Source: Manis javanica | Lineage: Eukaryota; Chordata; Mammalia; Pholidota; Manidae | DNA length: 64,000 nt | Direction of reading: 5' to 3' | Assembly (NCBI RefSeq): GCF_040802235.1 | Contig: NC_133172.1 | Coordinates: 60,271,613-60,335,612 of the forward strand | Shown here: piece after piece, positions 25,740 to 37,142 of the stretch | Numbering within the stretch: the first letter of the stretch is position 1 | Layout of the letters: each line of letters starts with the position of its first letter | Notes under the pieces: generated by a model | What the model was told of the DNA's origin: nothing | Seen by the model: the letters and a program-made list of their open reading frames with translations, nothing else | Database searches by the model: none | Program-made: the position numbers and the translations under genes

Positions 25740-25985
25740 GATATATGTACCCCCATGCTCATTGTAGCATTATTTACTATAGCCAAGATATCCAGTAGGT
25801 GAATGGATAAAGAAAATGTGATATATATATATATATATATATTTATTTATTTATTTATTTATTTATTTATATGTACATATATATATATATATATGGGACA
25901 TTATTAGCCATAAAAAAAGAACAAAATCTTGCCATTTGTGTCAAAATGGGTGGACCATAAGGCATTATGCTAAATAAGTCAGACA
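25740..25985 (+). repeat. Second L1 ORF2 piece carrying an AT microsatellite
   Basis: 'atgtacccccatgctcattg', 'aggtgaatggataaagaaaa' and 'ccataaggcattatgctaaa' repeat the ORF2 tail already present at about 25125-25330, so this is a separate copy rather than a continuation. Confidence 0.75.
25819..25894. repeat. (TA)n-(TTTA)n-(TA)n microsatellite
   Basis: Three consecutive AT tracts with a central TTTA run and a tgtaca palindrome at about 25871-25876. Self-complementary and probably length-variable. Confidence 0.95.
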
Positions 25986-25994
25986 CAAAAAAAA

Positions 25995-26312
25995 GTCAGG
26001 TTCTCTTCCTCTTTGAGTTAGAATTTTCGTCTACATCATTCCACATCCAGGGAGCAAGCTTCATTAGTAAAGTTGCAGAAGGGTGAGAGCAAATGGAGCC
26101 CTTCAGGGGTGAGTGGGTCCTCTTCTCGATTCATCTAGGGATTAAGAAACATCCGGCTCTGTCCAGGGCTTCCTCCAAACAGTGCCGAGCATGGCAATGG
26201 AAGTCAGCCAACTTAGAATGAAACACATACTTGACATCACAATGGGTGTGAGAACAATTTCCTTCAAAACAAAGGTCTTACTAATTGAACCGCTGTGTGC
26301 CTTGACAGTTCC
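25995..26312 (+). repeat. Duplicated unit, copy B (major part)
   Basis: Direct repeat of copy A. Its first bases lie at 24615-24639, upstream of the L1, showing that the L1 landed in copy B. Confidence 0.85.
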
Positions 26313-26317
26313 AGGAC

Positions 26318-26590
26318 TGTGACCTTTTACTAGTCAATTTGAAATTTTGTGACCAGCACTAAGTGAGGAAATCTGTATAATGAAAATCTCTTACCTTCTG
26401 CCTGCAGAAGAAGCTGTCCCGGCCTTTTCCTTTTGCTGGTAACTTCCTTGCCCCACCCTCCTGCTTATAAAACCTCCCATCTGCCCATCACCTCCAGCTG
26501 TCTACTGGGAGGTGGCTACCTGCTTCACCAATCACTTAATAAAGCCAATTGGCTCTTCAAATTTACTGGGTTGAATTTTGTCTCTCAACA
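26318..26590 (+). repeat. LTR-like element, sense
   Basis: Starts tgtgacc and ends ctctcaaca. TATA-like cttataaaacc (about 26463) lies some 70 bp before AATAAA (about 26539), the LTR arrangement. No clear target duplication. Confidence 0.5.
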
Positions 26591-26799
26591 ACCCCAGACC
26601 CATCTCCTGAGAATCAGAATTAATAAGTCCGGAGTGGAGCCTCGTTCTACACTGAAAGTCCCCTCAACCCTGCACCCCCACCCCTGCCCGTATGAAGCAG
26701 GGCAGGTGGTGGAGAAATGAAGTGTGGGCATCAAAGTTCTCCCACCAAAGATTCAGCCGAAAAAGGGAGGAGACTTTAAAGCTGAAGAAGTCTATCTTT

Positions 26800-28155
26800 T
26801 TGTTTTCAGTTTTATTGAGGTATAATTGGTAGACAAAAACCACTCATACTTAATGCGTACAGTTTGGTGAATTTGGACACATACCTACAGGGCGGGACCA
26901 TTACCACTGATGTAATTAACATAACCTATCACCTCCAGACATTCCCCTGTGTCTTACTTATTTGCTTTGTGTGTGTGTATGTGTGTGTGTGTGCGTGTGT
27001 GTGTGTGTGTGTGATAGGAACACTTAACATGAGAGCTGCCCTTTTAACAAAATTTTAAGTGTATAATAATATTGTTCACAGTGGGCAGTATGTGGTACAC
27101 TAGATCTCTCAGGCTTCCTGGTCTTGCATAACTGAAACTTCCTGTCACTTGAACAGCAACGTCCCATTTCCTCTCTCCTCAGCTTGTGGCTACCACCATT
27201 CTACTCCCTGCTTCTATGAGTTTGACTCCCAGATAAATGAACTATTTGGCCTGTGTTTGGCTTATATAACTTAGCATAATGCCCTTCAGATCCATCCATG
27301 TTGTCGCAAATGGCAGGATTTCCTTCATTTTTAAGGTTGAATAACAGTCCATCATTCGTATGTACCACATTTCCTTTATCCACTCATCTGCTGGCAGGCA
27401 TTTAGGATGTTTCCATACTTTGGCTATTGTGAATAATTCTTCAATAACCATGAATACAGATATCCCTTTGAGGTCCTCTCAATTCTTTTATATATATACA
27501 CTCAGAAGTGGGATTGCTGGATCACATGGTATTTTTATTTATAATTTTTTGAGGACCCTCCATGCTGTTTCCCTCCGGCTGCATTACCATCAAGGGTCCC
27601 CTTTTCTCCACATCCTCACCAACACTCGTTATTTCTTATCTTTTGATACTAACTATCCTAAATGGCATGAAGTAATATCTCCTTGTGGTTTTGATTTGCA
27701 CTTAGCTGATGATGAGCGATTGTGGAGCACTTTTTCACATATCAAAGGAGACAGCCATCTGTATGTCTTCTTTGGAGAAATTTCTATCCAAGTCCTGTGA
27801 CTTTTTTTAGTCAGGTTATTTGATTTTTTGCTATTGAGTTGTGGGAATTTCTTATTTGGGATGTTAACCCCTTATTGCATAAGTGGTTTGCAAATATTCA
27901 CATTCCGTAAAGTTGGCTTCTCACTCTGCTGATGGTGTCCTTTGCTGTGCAGGACTGTTTTAGTTTGATAGAGTCCCACTTGTCTGTTCCTGCTGTGTTG
28001 CCTAAGCTTTTGGTCTTATCCAGGAAAGCACTGCCAAGTTCGATATCAGGAAGCTTTCCCCCTATGTTTTCTTCTAGGAGTTTTATAGCTTCAGGTATTA
28101 TGTTCAAGTCCACTGGTTTTTGTGTATGGATATCTTTTTGAAGGGGAAGGAAGAG
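26800..28155 (-). repeat. L1 3' part, antisense
   Basis: Opens with the 3' UTR signature 'gttttattgaggtataattg' and includes 'gttgaataacagtccatcat', 'ggctattgtgaataattctt', 'agaagtgggattgctggatc' and ORF2 sequence back to 28150. A GT microsatellite interrupts it. Non-functional. Confidence 0.85.
26967..27013 (+). repeat. (GT)n microsatellite
   Basis: About 47 bp of GT with one TA and one CG interruption, inside the antisense L1. Potential Z-DNA former. Confidence 0.95.
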
Positions 28156-28171
28156 AAGGAAAATAATCATA

Positions 28172-28570
28172 ATAATTGTATTAGTGTCCTATGGCTGCTA
28201 TAACAGCTAATAATGTGTGTAACAGTACCACAAACTTAGTGGTTACAAACAACAGGGATGTAACCTATTATAGTTCTGGGAGCCACAAATGGCAGGTGTT
28301 TGGGGAGCTGAAAGTGATGCGGACGTGGGCAGGAGAAGGGCCAGATCATAAAGGGCTTTGTGAAGAGCCACCACTTCCTCCAGGTCAAGAATGCGAACTG
28401 TCAACACAAGGATGAGCAAGCAGGAGCCCCACCCTCAACACCACCTGGCAGGTTCCAAGCACCACAACTCCAGCTGCACCCCTTCTTCTCCTCACCCCCT
28501 CCAGAAGTTTCTTGGAATGCAAGTGAGAGCAAGGTAACAATTAACATGTGGATAACTTCAAACTCATGAT
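28172..28570 (-). repeat. ERVL-MaLR (MLT1-like) LTR, antisense
   Basis: 'attagtgtcctatggctgct', 'taccacaaacttagtggtta' and 'tatagttctgggagccac', then a diverged 3' section. Confidence 0.65.
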
Positions 28571-28574
28571 TTCC

Positions 28575-28957
28575 ATCGGGCTGCAGTACTCAATCTGAAG
28601 GGTACAGTTCTGTGGCTTTTACACAGACACACATCTGTGTAATCCACTCAGATGAAGTGCAGGGCTTTTCCGTCCCCCAGAGGTCTCCCTTTCCAGCAAA
28701 TACACCCCACAGGTGCAACCACTGTTCTGACTTTGAGGCCATAGATTAGAGTCCCCAGATCTTTCATTTGGTATAAACACAACATGCAATGCATAGTCAT
28801 TGTGTCTGGTTTTAGGAGATTCCTTCATGTTGTTTATGTATCAATCAAGTTCTTTTTTAGTCCGGAATTGTATTTCTTTGGATGAACACACCACTATGTA
28901 TCATTCTCCTGCTGATGGACATTTGAGGTGTTCACTGTTTGTGTTTTATAAACATTC
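28575..28957 (-). repeat. Old L1 fragment, antisense, interrupted by LTR
   Basis: 'gtttatgtatcaatcaagt', 'tctcctgctgatggacattt' and 'gtccggaattgtatttc' recall an antisense L1 tail. It stops where the solo LTR inserted. Confidence 0.5.
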
Positions 28958-28958
28958 A

Positions 28959-29268
28959 TGGAACTCCAGGGAGAGGAAATCCCAGGGCAAAATACCTCTA
29001 AAACTGACATCAGTCAAAGGGAGAAATAAAGTTCAAAACCCCTTTATTGCTTACAAACTGTGGTCCAGAACCGTCTCTCTTTCTTGCTCTGGCAGAAGCA
29101 AGCCAGCCCGCCCCTTAACCTCTAAGGTTCAGATAAGCCCTTGGTCACCCAGGGAATTACCCACTGATATGGAGATGGGTGACTCTCCACCCCTGAGGAA
29201 TACCTATTGATATGCAGATGCACTAAAGCCAGGCAAGATATTCTGGAAATATTACAATTTTACCCACA
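28959..29268 (-). mobile_element. Solo LTR (ERV), antisense, 5-bp TSD
   Basis: 310 bp that on the minus strand begin TGTGGGTAAAATTG and end TTCCA, with AATAAA near the 3' end. Flanking direct repeats attca at 28954-28958 and 29269-29273 are an exact 5-bp target-site duplication. The same family lies in opposite orientation at 40304-40618. No internal viral genes remain. Confidence 0.85.
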
Positions 29269-29419
29269 ATTCAGATATATATATGTATACCTTTTGGAGA
29301 TTCCCAATTAAAAAATTGCTTACGTCATCTGCAAACAGCCGTAGTTTGACTTTTAAGTAATAAGTTATTTGGGACACAACTCATAACTGCTCCAAACCCA
29401 AAATAATGTAGCTTCAAAT

Positions 29420-30005
29420 CACTGCTAGAAATTCCGTTTGGGTGACCAAGGGTGCTGTAGGGGCCAAGGGCAAGCCACCCCGAGAGGCAGCACTTTGCCA
29501 TGCAGGTTACGTCCCACTGAAAACAACGAGGGCCCGAAAGACTCAGAAAGAAACTTTGACCTCACCCCTACCTGCCTAAAAGAATTTAGATAGGGGACCT
29601 GCTCCAGGAAAGGAGCTCTGCCCACAGGTAACTACAGTAGACTATGACCCCGGGCAGGTTGGCAGGAATTCAGCAAAGGCTGTTCTGCTAAAATTCCTCT
29701 CTGGGTCTCATTGTTTCTATGGGGCCCAGCAAACATTTGTTTACCAAACAGCTACTCCTTTATATTCCTGTGAATTGCTTTCCTTCCCTTGAAGTCCCAG
29801 ACCTCTGTCCCTTTCTCATTAGTTCAGAATGACAGATGTGCCTCATCATCCCTGACCACCTTTGAGATCTCGTGTCTGTGTGGACACCCTGTATGTATGT
29901 AATCGAATTTTATTTTCTCCTGTTAATCCATCTCATGTCAATGTGATTCTCAGACCTGCTAGAAGAACCCTGAAGGGTAGAGGAAAACTTTTCCTCCCTG
30001 AAAGT
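29420..30005 (+). repeat. ERV1-type LTR, sense
   Basis: The end resembles a class I LTR: 'gtctgtgtggacaccctgta', 'ctcatgtcaatgtgattctc', 'agacctgctagaagaaccc', 'gggtagaggaaaacttttcc'. The 5' edge is uncertain. Confidence 0.5.
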
Positions 30006-30009
30006 GTTG

Positions 30010-30955
30010 ACAGCCTTAGAGCAGGAGAGTGACAGGTGGTTTAGAACTGCAAGGCGATCCCTCTGGTGGCTGAACAGCACCATTTTTCTGTGTCTAGAGC
30101 CCCCGTGCTTTGGGGATGAAACACAGAGGGTGCAAAGGAGAGAGAGTGCCTGCTCTTGTTAGCGCATGGCTCTTGTGTCTGCTCCCGCCCGTTCTCACGC
30201 CCTTCTGGAAAAGCCTACAGCTGGAATTAAATTTGAGCTGAAGGAACAGGTCTGTTTCTCTTTGCCCTGCATCTGATAGAATCTATGTCGATGTCCGTTC
30301 AGCCGACCGATGTGCCATCCCCACGCCGGCGCTGCCCTCCCACTTCCACAGCCGACACCGGAGAACGCAGGCAAAGGGTTCCTGCTGCCTGAGACAGTGC
30401 AGACAGCGGCCGGGCTGTGTGGCCGCCTCCGGGACAGGAGCCGTGCAGAGCAATGCTGGTTTCCCAGGGGTATCCAGCCTGAGGCAGGCGAGGAGTCAGC
30501 TCAGGCAGGGAGGGTCAGGAATGCGTAATGGAAAGTTTGGGGGGCTGTCACTGAGCCATGTCCTCATCTACCCCACTGCCTTCAGACGGAAGCTCCTCAG
30601 AGCTCCGATCTGGCCGTAGCAGACCGGATCAGGGCGGCACGTGTGCTTCAGAATCTGCCGGCCTCAGAGACGCTGCTCAGCCTCTGCGGCTCCCTCTAAG
30701 TCATCTGTTGAAGGGGCCTCTGAGCAGCAAACTCCATGGCCGCCATAGAAGCCCACTAGGATTCAAGGGGAGAAGATGCAGGCTCCAGTCCTTGTGGGGT
30801 ATCAGCCAGATTCCAGAGGAACGTGGAGGACCGGAACTGCGCAGTCCTCTCTGGAACACACGATCCACCGCAGCCCACAATACGCCTGGTGCGCACAGAA
30901 AGGCGGTTAGCACAGAGATGGGCATCTCCTGCCTTGGAATCAGCCCCAGGTGGGC
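30010..30955. other. Single-copy stretch with modest CpG content
   Basis: GC-rich, with a CpG cluster around 30300-30480. Frames of 60-160 codons overlap, without family resemblance. No gene called. Confidence 0.45.
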
Positions 30956-30959
30956 TCAC

Positions 30960-31165
30960 ATCTTGGCGCTTGCCCTGACTGGCTGTGTGACCTTGGGCAA
31001 ATCACATAACCTATATGAGCCTCAGTTTCCTCTTCTGTAAAATGGGGAAAATAATAAAGCCCCACCTATGTGGGGTTGTCTGAGAGTTAAAGGAGATCAG
31101 ACATGTGAAAGGCTTAGCCCCTTCCCCAGCATGTGGTCAGGGCTCAGGAGATGCAAAGGTCGTCA
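30960..31165 (+). repeat. MIR SINE, sense
   Basis: Clear MIR core: 'tggctgtgtgaccttgggca', 'cctcagtttcctcttctgta', 'aaatggggaaaataataaag'. Confidence 0.85.
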
Positions 31166-32750
31166 TTATTCCTAAGACCACCCAGTCTCAGGAGCCACTC
31201 TGTGTATCACAGACGCCCCTGAGCACATGATGGAAATGCCACAATTGATGAATTTACCCTCAACAAAGTATTTCACTACAAATTGGGTCTTGGTGAGAAC
31301 ATCAAGTTGTCAGAAAAGATTGACTCACACTTAACACAGTCGTTAGGGCAGGAAACAGGAGATGTTATGACACCAGAAGTGCTGGCCTGGGCACACTGAG
31401 CTCTCCGGAGGCAGGAATCCTTGTCACACCAGGGCCAAGAGCTGGCACAGGCTAGACACTCTCCAGATGTTCATAACATTGAATTGCATCTAATATAGGA
31501 TGAGACGTGGCTTTCTGGAAGATGCATAAGTTATGAACTAGATAGAATTAATTATAAGTCCTTTTGTTCCATCCAAAAGGGAAATGGGGAATAGATGGCC
31601 TTTGCCTCTTAAGGAAAGCCAGGCATGCTCACTGTAATTGAAAAAAAAAAATTCAGGCAATTCAAAAGTATAATTAAAAGACAGTTGTTTGGGTTTTTTT
31701 TTTTAAAAAAGCCATCACCCAGAAATAACTACTATTAACACTTCAGTGAATTTTTTTCAGATGCTTTTTTTAAAAATGAAAATACAATCATGGTATAACA
31801 GTGTTTTGTAACTGGATCTTTCACGCGGCAGCGCCTGATCCTCTGGGGAGCGGGGGCTGCCATTGCCCCTGCAGGGAGTTAAGGCTGCTACGAATGGGAC
31901 ACGGAGGACCCCGAGCAGCTGCGCTTCCTTGCCCTTTGCATGAGTGCCGCTGTTGATGCCACGCACTGATGCCACGCACTATTCTTGCAGGCTCGGCTGA
32001 AGCTGTGCCCGCCCACCCTGCATCCTTGAACGTGCCTGGCCCTTGTCTGCCCCTGTCGGGCTCAGCCCTTGCCTCTGGGTGCTCACCAGCCATTGTTCCT
32101 CATAGGGCCTCTTCCTGCCCCTTGGTGCCCACCAGCACCCCAGGCTCTTCCCCAGCTCAGCGGAGGCTGGGTCACGTGGGCCCCTCTGCCTCCTGCCCAC
32201 CTCAGGCAGGAGACGGAAAGCCACCCACTCAGTTCCTTGAGTCCCCAGTGTGGTGCCACGCACCTTACACATTGTACCCCAGCTGGCACCCACAACTGCT
32301 CTCTGAGAGGGTGCTGTTGCCAGCGCACCCACTGTGCAGGTGAGGAGGTGAAGAGGCTGGGGACCTTGCCTCTGGTCACAGTAAGCAGCCGGTGGCTTGA
32401 GATTTTCAACACAGAAACTAAGACTCCCCTCCTAACAGCTCTCCTGCCCTGTAGCACCCAAGGGGGCAGGGGACAGGGGGTGGGGTCCGTGCACTGCAGG
32501 CTTTCTCACACTGGCCCTCATGTCACTGGAGGGCCAGCCCTTTACAGCAGAGCTGTGGTGTTTGGGGTTTCTTCCAGTGAGCGACCAAAGCTCAGACAAG
32601 TTAAGTAACTTGCCTAGAGTCTCAGCTGGTGAGACAAAACCATCATTCAACCCTGGAACAGAAGCTTCTTCGCACCACAGTGACCCGCGGCCGTGTCCAC
32701 CGTGCAGCTAGAAGGGCTGCCCAGAAACTGACCTTTGGGGTGACCAGCCA
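31166..32750. other. Single-copy stretch with small MIR and L1 traces
   Basis: Holds a short antisense L1-like piece (about 31640-31830) and antisense MIR traces (about 32325-32410 and 32590-32640). Long overlapping frames at 31.8-32.6 kb on both strands lack homology. Confidence 0.45.
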
Positions 32751-32754
32751 CCAG

Positions 32755-32940
32755 CAGACTGCCCTGGGCAACCTTGGACAAGGTAGTTAACATCTCTGTG
32801 CCTCAGTTTACCTTATCAGTAAAAATGCAGATAAAGATGAACCTGCCTCTCTGGGTGGCTGTGAAGGCTGCAGGATGAGTTTATGTGAAGTCCTGAGGCC
32901 AGTGACTGGCTCCTAGTAAGCTGAACACCGAGCATTAGCT
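32755..32940 (+). repeat. MIR SINE, sense
   Basis: 'accttggacaaggtagttaa', 'ctctgtgcctcagtttacct' match the MIR core. Confidence 0.75.
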
Positions 32941-32984
32941 GTTTTGACTGTTAACAGAGCCCAGAGTTGGACACAAAACATGAT

Positions 32985-33440
32985 GCACCTGCCGCATTTC
33001 CTTATGGAGCAGACAAAGCAAACAGAAGGCATGTGAGATTCCCAGGGCTGCAACCAGGGACCGCAAAATTGCTGGCTTAAAGGAGCACAGATTTACCCTC
33101 TCGCAGTTCTGGGAGTCACAGTCCAACCTACGTCTCGTGGGGTCCACAGAGCCACTTCCTTCTGGAGGCTCCAGGGGGAGCCTGTTTCCATGCCCTCTCC
33201 AGGTTGGAGAGGCACCTGCCTACGGGCCTGCGGCCCCGCCTCACCTTCCTCAGCAGCGCGGGTGCCTCCAATTCTCTGAACTCCTTCTCCTGCCCCCTCT
33301 TTCACCCAGATGACTCTCCCCACCTCAAGGGCAGCTGATGAGCAAGCTTACTTCCCCTTTGCCATGCAATCTAACATATTCACAGGCTGCCGAACATGGC
33401 ACTATTTGGGGTGGCATCATTCTGCCACCCACACAATGGC
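32985..33440 (-). repeat. ERVL-MaLR (MLT1-like) LTR, antisense
   Basis: 'ctcgcagttctgggagtcac', 'ttccttctggaggctccagg', 'ccctttgccatgcaatctaa', 'catattcacaggctgcc', in the same order as the copy at 22.6 kb. Confidence 0.65.
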
Positions 33441-33875
33441 ATCTAAGGGCCAGTTCACTCCTGTCTCCATTCAGCTTCCTTGCTCGGGCCCCCCCGTCCA
33501 GCCTGACTCCTCCCTGCCAGCGCCCTGGAACCCCTCATCCCTGGCACCCCCTTCTGATGGCAAGGGGGTCCCAAAGGCCATCTGCAGCCCTCGGGGTCGT
33601 GGGAATGAAGCCCCTGCACGGCCTCAGCTGTGCTGACACTGACCACCTTTCCCGACTTGGCTCCCCGAGGAGTGCGTCAGGCTCCATGGGGAGCGACCCC
33701 ACCTCCAGGCACTGTAATTCTGCTTTTCTCCCAATTGATTCCAACACGATGTTTTTAAATCGCAGCCAAGTGTTGGAGGCATGGATGGGGGAGGAAGGCA
33801 GACATGTAAAAGAAAAAGTGGCTGAAAAAGTTTGCCATTATAAAGTGGAGCCCTGCAGCCCAGGAACCCCATGCA
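33441..33875. other. Single-copy stretch
   Basis: GC-rich with no repeat recognised. A 223-codon frame spans it and runs into the MER5-like element; it is judged spurious. Confidence 0.45.
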
Positions 33876-33879
33876 CAGG

Positions 33880-34148
33880 CATTTGCCCCAGTGGTTTCAA
33901 ATGTTGGGCATTAGGCTCACCTAAGGCTTCGCTTTCAAAACTCCTGATGCTCCAGACCAATGAAATCAGAACCTCGGGGTGTGTGGCCTTGGTATCAGTA
34001 TTTTTGTAAAGCTCCGGAGTGATGCCAGTGTGCAGGCAGTGTGCCCTCAGGGGTTCTGATTTAACTGGACCGGGTGCCGCCTGGACATGGAATATTTTTA
34101 AAGCTTCCCCAGATGATTCTACAGTGCAGCAAAGTTTAAGAACCACTA
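33880..34148 (+). repeat. MER5-like hAT-Charlie DNA element(s)
   Basis: 'ctcctgatgctccagacc', 'aatgaaatcagaacctcggg' and 'cagcaaagtttaagaaccac' match MER5-type internal and terminal sequence. The order suggests two overlapping fragments. Confidence 0.55.
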
Positions 34149-34154
34149 GTGTAG

Positions 34155-34376
34155 GGCAGTGGTTCTCAACAGTGGGAGGGCAGTTTCATCCCCCAGGGGA
34201 CATTTGGCCATGTCCAGAGACATTTTTGGTTGTTGCAATTGGGGGAGGCTCCTGGCATCAAGAGGGTAGAGGCCAGGAATGCCACTGAATGTCCGCCGGT
34301 GCACAGGACAGGACCCCATCACACAGACTGACCCATCCCCAAATATCTGTCCTGTCAGGGTTGAGAAACTGCTCTA
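34155..34376 (+). repeat. Non-autonomous DNA element with cagtggttctcaac terminus
   Basis: Begins gcagtggttctcaacag and ends gttgagaaactgctc, so the termini are inverted repeats typical of hAT-type MER elements. Interior 'ccaggggacatttggccatg'. Confidence 0.6.
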
Positions 34377-34689
34377 GCAAGACCCTCGTGCACATGTCCA
34401 TGTGCCCCAGGACAGAGACACATCTAAGGGGTCTAAGGATGTGCACAGCAGCAGTGTACCAGCAAAACACAACAACCTGAATCCAAGTCAAATGAAAGGG
34501 TATACAAAGCAGACAACTTCAGTAAACCGTACTTGGGAAGAGACATAAACGCACCAGGGGCGAGAGAACAGAGGCCCCAGCAGGGAGGAGGGGTCTTCAG
34601 GAAGTGGGGCTGCATTCCCAGCTAGCCCCAGTGAGTTTGTGAGTCTTGTTTCTCTCTAGACTTCTTGATCAGTTTGACATTTCATGGGG

Positions 34690-35070
34690 AAATTTCTTAT
34701 TTAGTCTTTTAAAGTAATTTGGACAACTCCAGTGAAGAAAAGAAATCAGTATGCATGAAAGTATTTCCTGCAATATGAGATTTATATATATATATATATA
34801 ATAGCAAAAAAAATTAGAAACCATGTAAATATCCAGAAGTGGCAAAGTGATTACGAGATTATGGTACATCAACTCAATTGAATGTTATGCAGCCATTAAA
34901 AAGGATAATTATGAAGGTGATTTAGAAACATAGGAAATGTTTATGATGTGATGGGAAGTGAAAAGAGCAGGAAATAAACAGCACAAACACAGTGATTACA
35001 ACTCAGAAAAACATGTGTCCTGTGGACAAATACTGGAAGGATTTGTAGAAATAAAATCTGTCGAAATTAA
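34690..35070 (+). repeat. Old L1 3' fragment, sense
   Basis: 'aaattagaaaccatgtaaat', 'agattatggtacatcaactc' and 'gttatgcagccattaaaaag' match the L1M ORF2 tail. A (TA)n run lies inside at 34783-34802. Confidence 0.7.
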
Positions 35071-35332
35071 GATGCTAGAATTATGGGTGATTTTTTTTCC
35101 TCCAAGATTTTCTTTAATGCTGTTTTTTTTTTTTATATTTAAAGTAGACATCTTTTGGGACAACTGCCCAGCCCATACTCCCCTCTGCTGAACACTGTTC
35201 CCTCCCAAAGGGGTAAATCTCCCTCAGCCTGCTTGGCCTGTGTCCTGGTCTGGGCACCTGATTCAAGCTGGACAAATCGAATTCTCTCTACTGACTGATT
35301 GCAGAATGTGAATCCCTTTGGGGCAGTCTTTT

Positions 35333-35999
35333 ATTTAGATAAAATTTACATAATATAAAATTCAGCATTTTAGCCATTTTAAAGTAGGCAATTCACTGGT
35401 TTTGATATATTTACAATGTTGTGCAATCATCACCACTATCTAATTCCAGAATATTTTCATCCTCCAAAAAGAATCTCCATACCCGCTAGCAGTCATTCCC
35501 AATTCCCCCCCTCACCCAACCCTAGGCAACCATTAATTTGCTTTCTGTCTCTGTAGAATTGCCTATTCTGCATACTCATATTCATGGAATCATATATCAC
35601 CTTTGTGTCTGGCTTCTTTCACTTGGTGTGTATTTTCAAGGTTCATCCACATTGTAACATGTCAGTATCTCATTCCTTTTTATGGCTGAATAATATTCCA
35701 GGTACAGATATGCCTCATTGGTTTATCCATTAATCCATTAATGGACATCTGAATTGTTTCTGTATTTTGGCTATTATGAATAATGCTGCTATGAACATTT
35801 AGGTACAAATCTTTATGTGGACATATGTTTACAATTTTCTTGAGTATTTAGGAATGGAATTCCTGGGCCATAACTTCTATGTTTAATCTTCTGAGATACT
35901 CCCAAAATGATTTCCATGGTGGCTGCACCATTTTATACCACCACCACCCATGATACTATAGTTCCAATTTTTCAGCCTCTTCACCAACACTTATTTCCA

Positions 36000-36030
<31 letters not shown>

Positions 36031-37130
36031 TATTATTGCCATCCTAGGTTTGAAGTGGTATCTCATTGTGGCTTTGATTTGCATCTCCCTAAAGACTAAT
36101 GATGTTGAGCATCTTTTCACATGATTATTGGCCACTTGTATGTCTTCTTTGGTGAAACATCTATGTAAATCCTTTGCCCATTTTTAAATTGGGTTGTCTA
36201 TCTCTTTATTGTTGAGTTATATGAACTCTTTATATATTCTGGATACTAGATCCTTATCAAATATATGATTTGAAAATATTTTCTCCTGTTCTCTGGGTTC
36301 ACTTTCTTGACAATTTTCTTTGAAACATAAAAGTTTTAGATTTTTATGAAATCCAGTTTATATATTTTTATTTGTGCTTTTGGTGTCATCTAAGAAACCA
36401 ATTGTCTAATCTAAGGTCATGAAGATTTATCCCTAATTTCCCTTCTACGAGTGTTTTGTATTAGCACTTACACTTAGGTCTTTGACCCATTTTGAGTTAA
36501 TTTTTGTATGTGATGTGAGGTAGAGATTTAAAATTTTTTTTCTATTTTTCAGGTGGATATGCATTTGTTCCAGCACCATTTGCTGAAAAGTCTATTCTTT
36601 CCTCAGAGAATGGTCTTAGAATCCTTGTTAAAAATCAATTGACTGTAAATATATGGGTTTATTTCTGTTCCATTGATTTTATTCCAATGATCTGTGTGTC
36701 CATCTTTTTGCCATTACATACTCTTTTGATGACTGTAGCTTTGCAGTATATTTTAAAATCAGGACATATGAGTCCTCCAAGTTTGTTCTTCTTTCTAAAG
36801 ATTGTTTTTAGCTATCAGGGCTCCTTGCAGTTCCATATGAATTTTAGATTCAGCTTTTCCATTCCTGAAAATGGGGGTGTCAATAGGGATTGCACTGTAT
36901 CTGTAGCTTAATTTGGGGCATGTTGCCGTCTTAACAATATTAAGTCCTCCAATCCATAAACATGGAATGGCATTCCATTTATTTAGGTATTCTTTAATTT
37001 CTTTCAACAACGCTCTGTAGTTTTCAGTGTACGGGTCTTAAACTTCCTTGGTTAAATTTATTCCTAGGTATTTTTTCCTTTTTGATACTATTGTAAGTGG
37101 AACTGTTACCTTAACTTCATTTTCTAATTA
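35333..37130 (-). mobile_element. 5'-truncated L1, antisense, 12-bp TSD
   Basis: 1.8 kb of antisense L1 from the 3' UTR ('gataaaatttacataatata') through the ORF2 RT C-terminal side ('gttccattgattttattcca', 'gcagtatattttaaaatcag', 'atttattcctaggtattttt'). The direct repeats gggcagtctttt at 35321-35332 and 37131-37142 are exact. In sense orientation the repeat starts AAAAG, as expected for L1 endonuclease cleavage. Stops in all frames. Confidence 0.92.
35999..36038 (+). repeat. (ATT)n microsatellite
   Basis: Forty bases of ATT with one ACT interruption, within the antisense L1 at 35333-37130. Confidence 0.95.
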
Positions 37131-37142
37131 GGGCAGTCTTTT

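Larger units (their letters stand above)
24640..25994 (+). mobile_element. 5'-truncated L1, sense, with extra 3' L1 segment, TSD-flanked
   Basis: From 24640 the sequence follows the L1 ORF2 tail ('aaaaatgggcagaggatctg', 'aaaccacaatgagatgtcac', 'gaatggccagcatccaaaag', 'ttttgcagcactatttac') and a 3' UTR ending at about 25735 (aataaaaataac). A second, different ORF2 piece follows (25740-25985) with its own A-tract. The direct repeat gtcaggttctc bounds the whole (24629-24639 and 25995-26005). Reading frames are broken by stops and truncation. Confidence 0.85.

Noticed and set aside
33338-34009. 223-codon plus-strand ORF
   Set aside because: It runs through an MLT1-like LTR, single-copy DNA and a MER5-like element, so it cannot be a coherent coding sequence.
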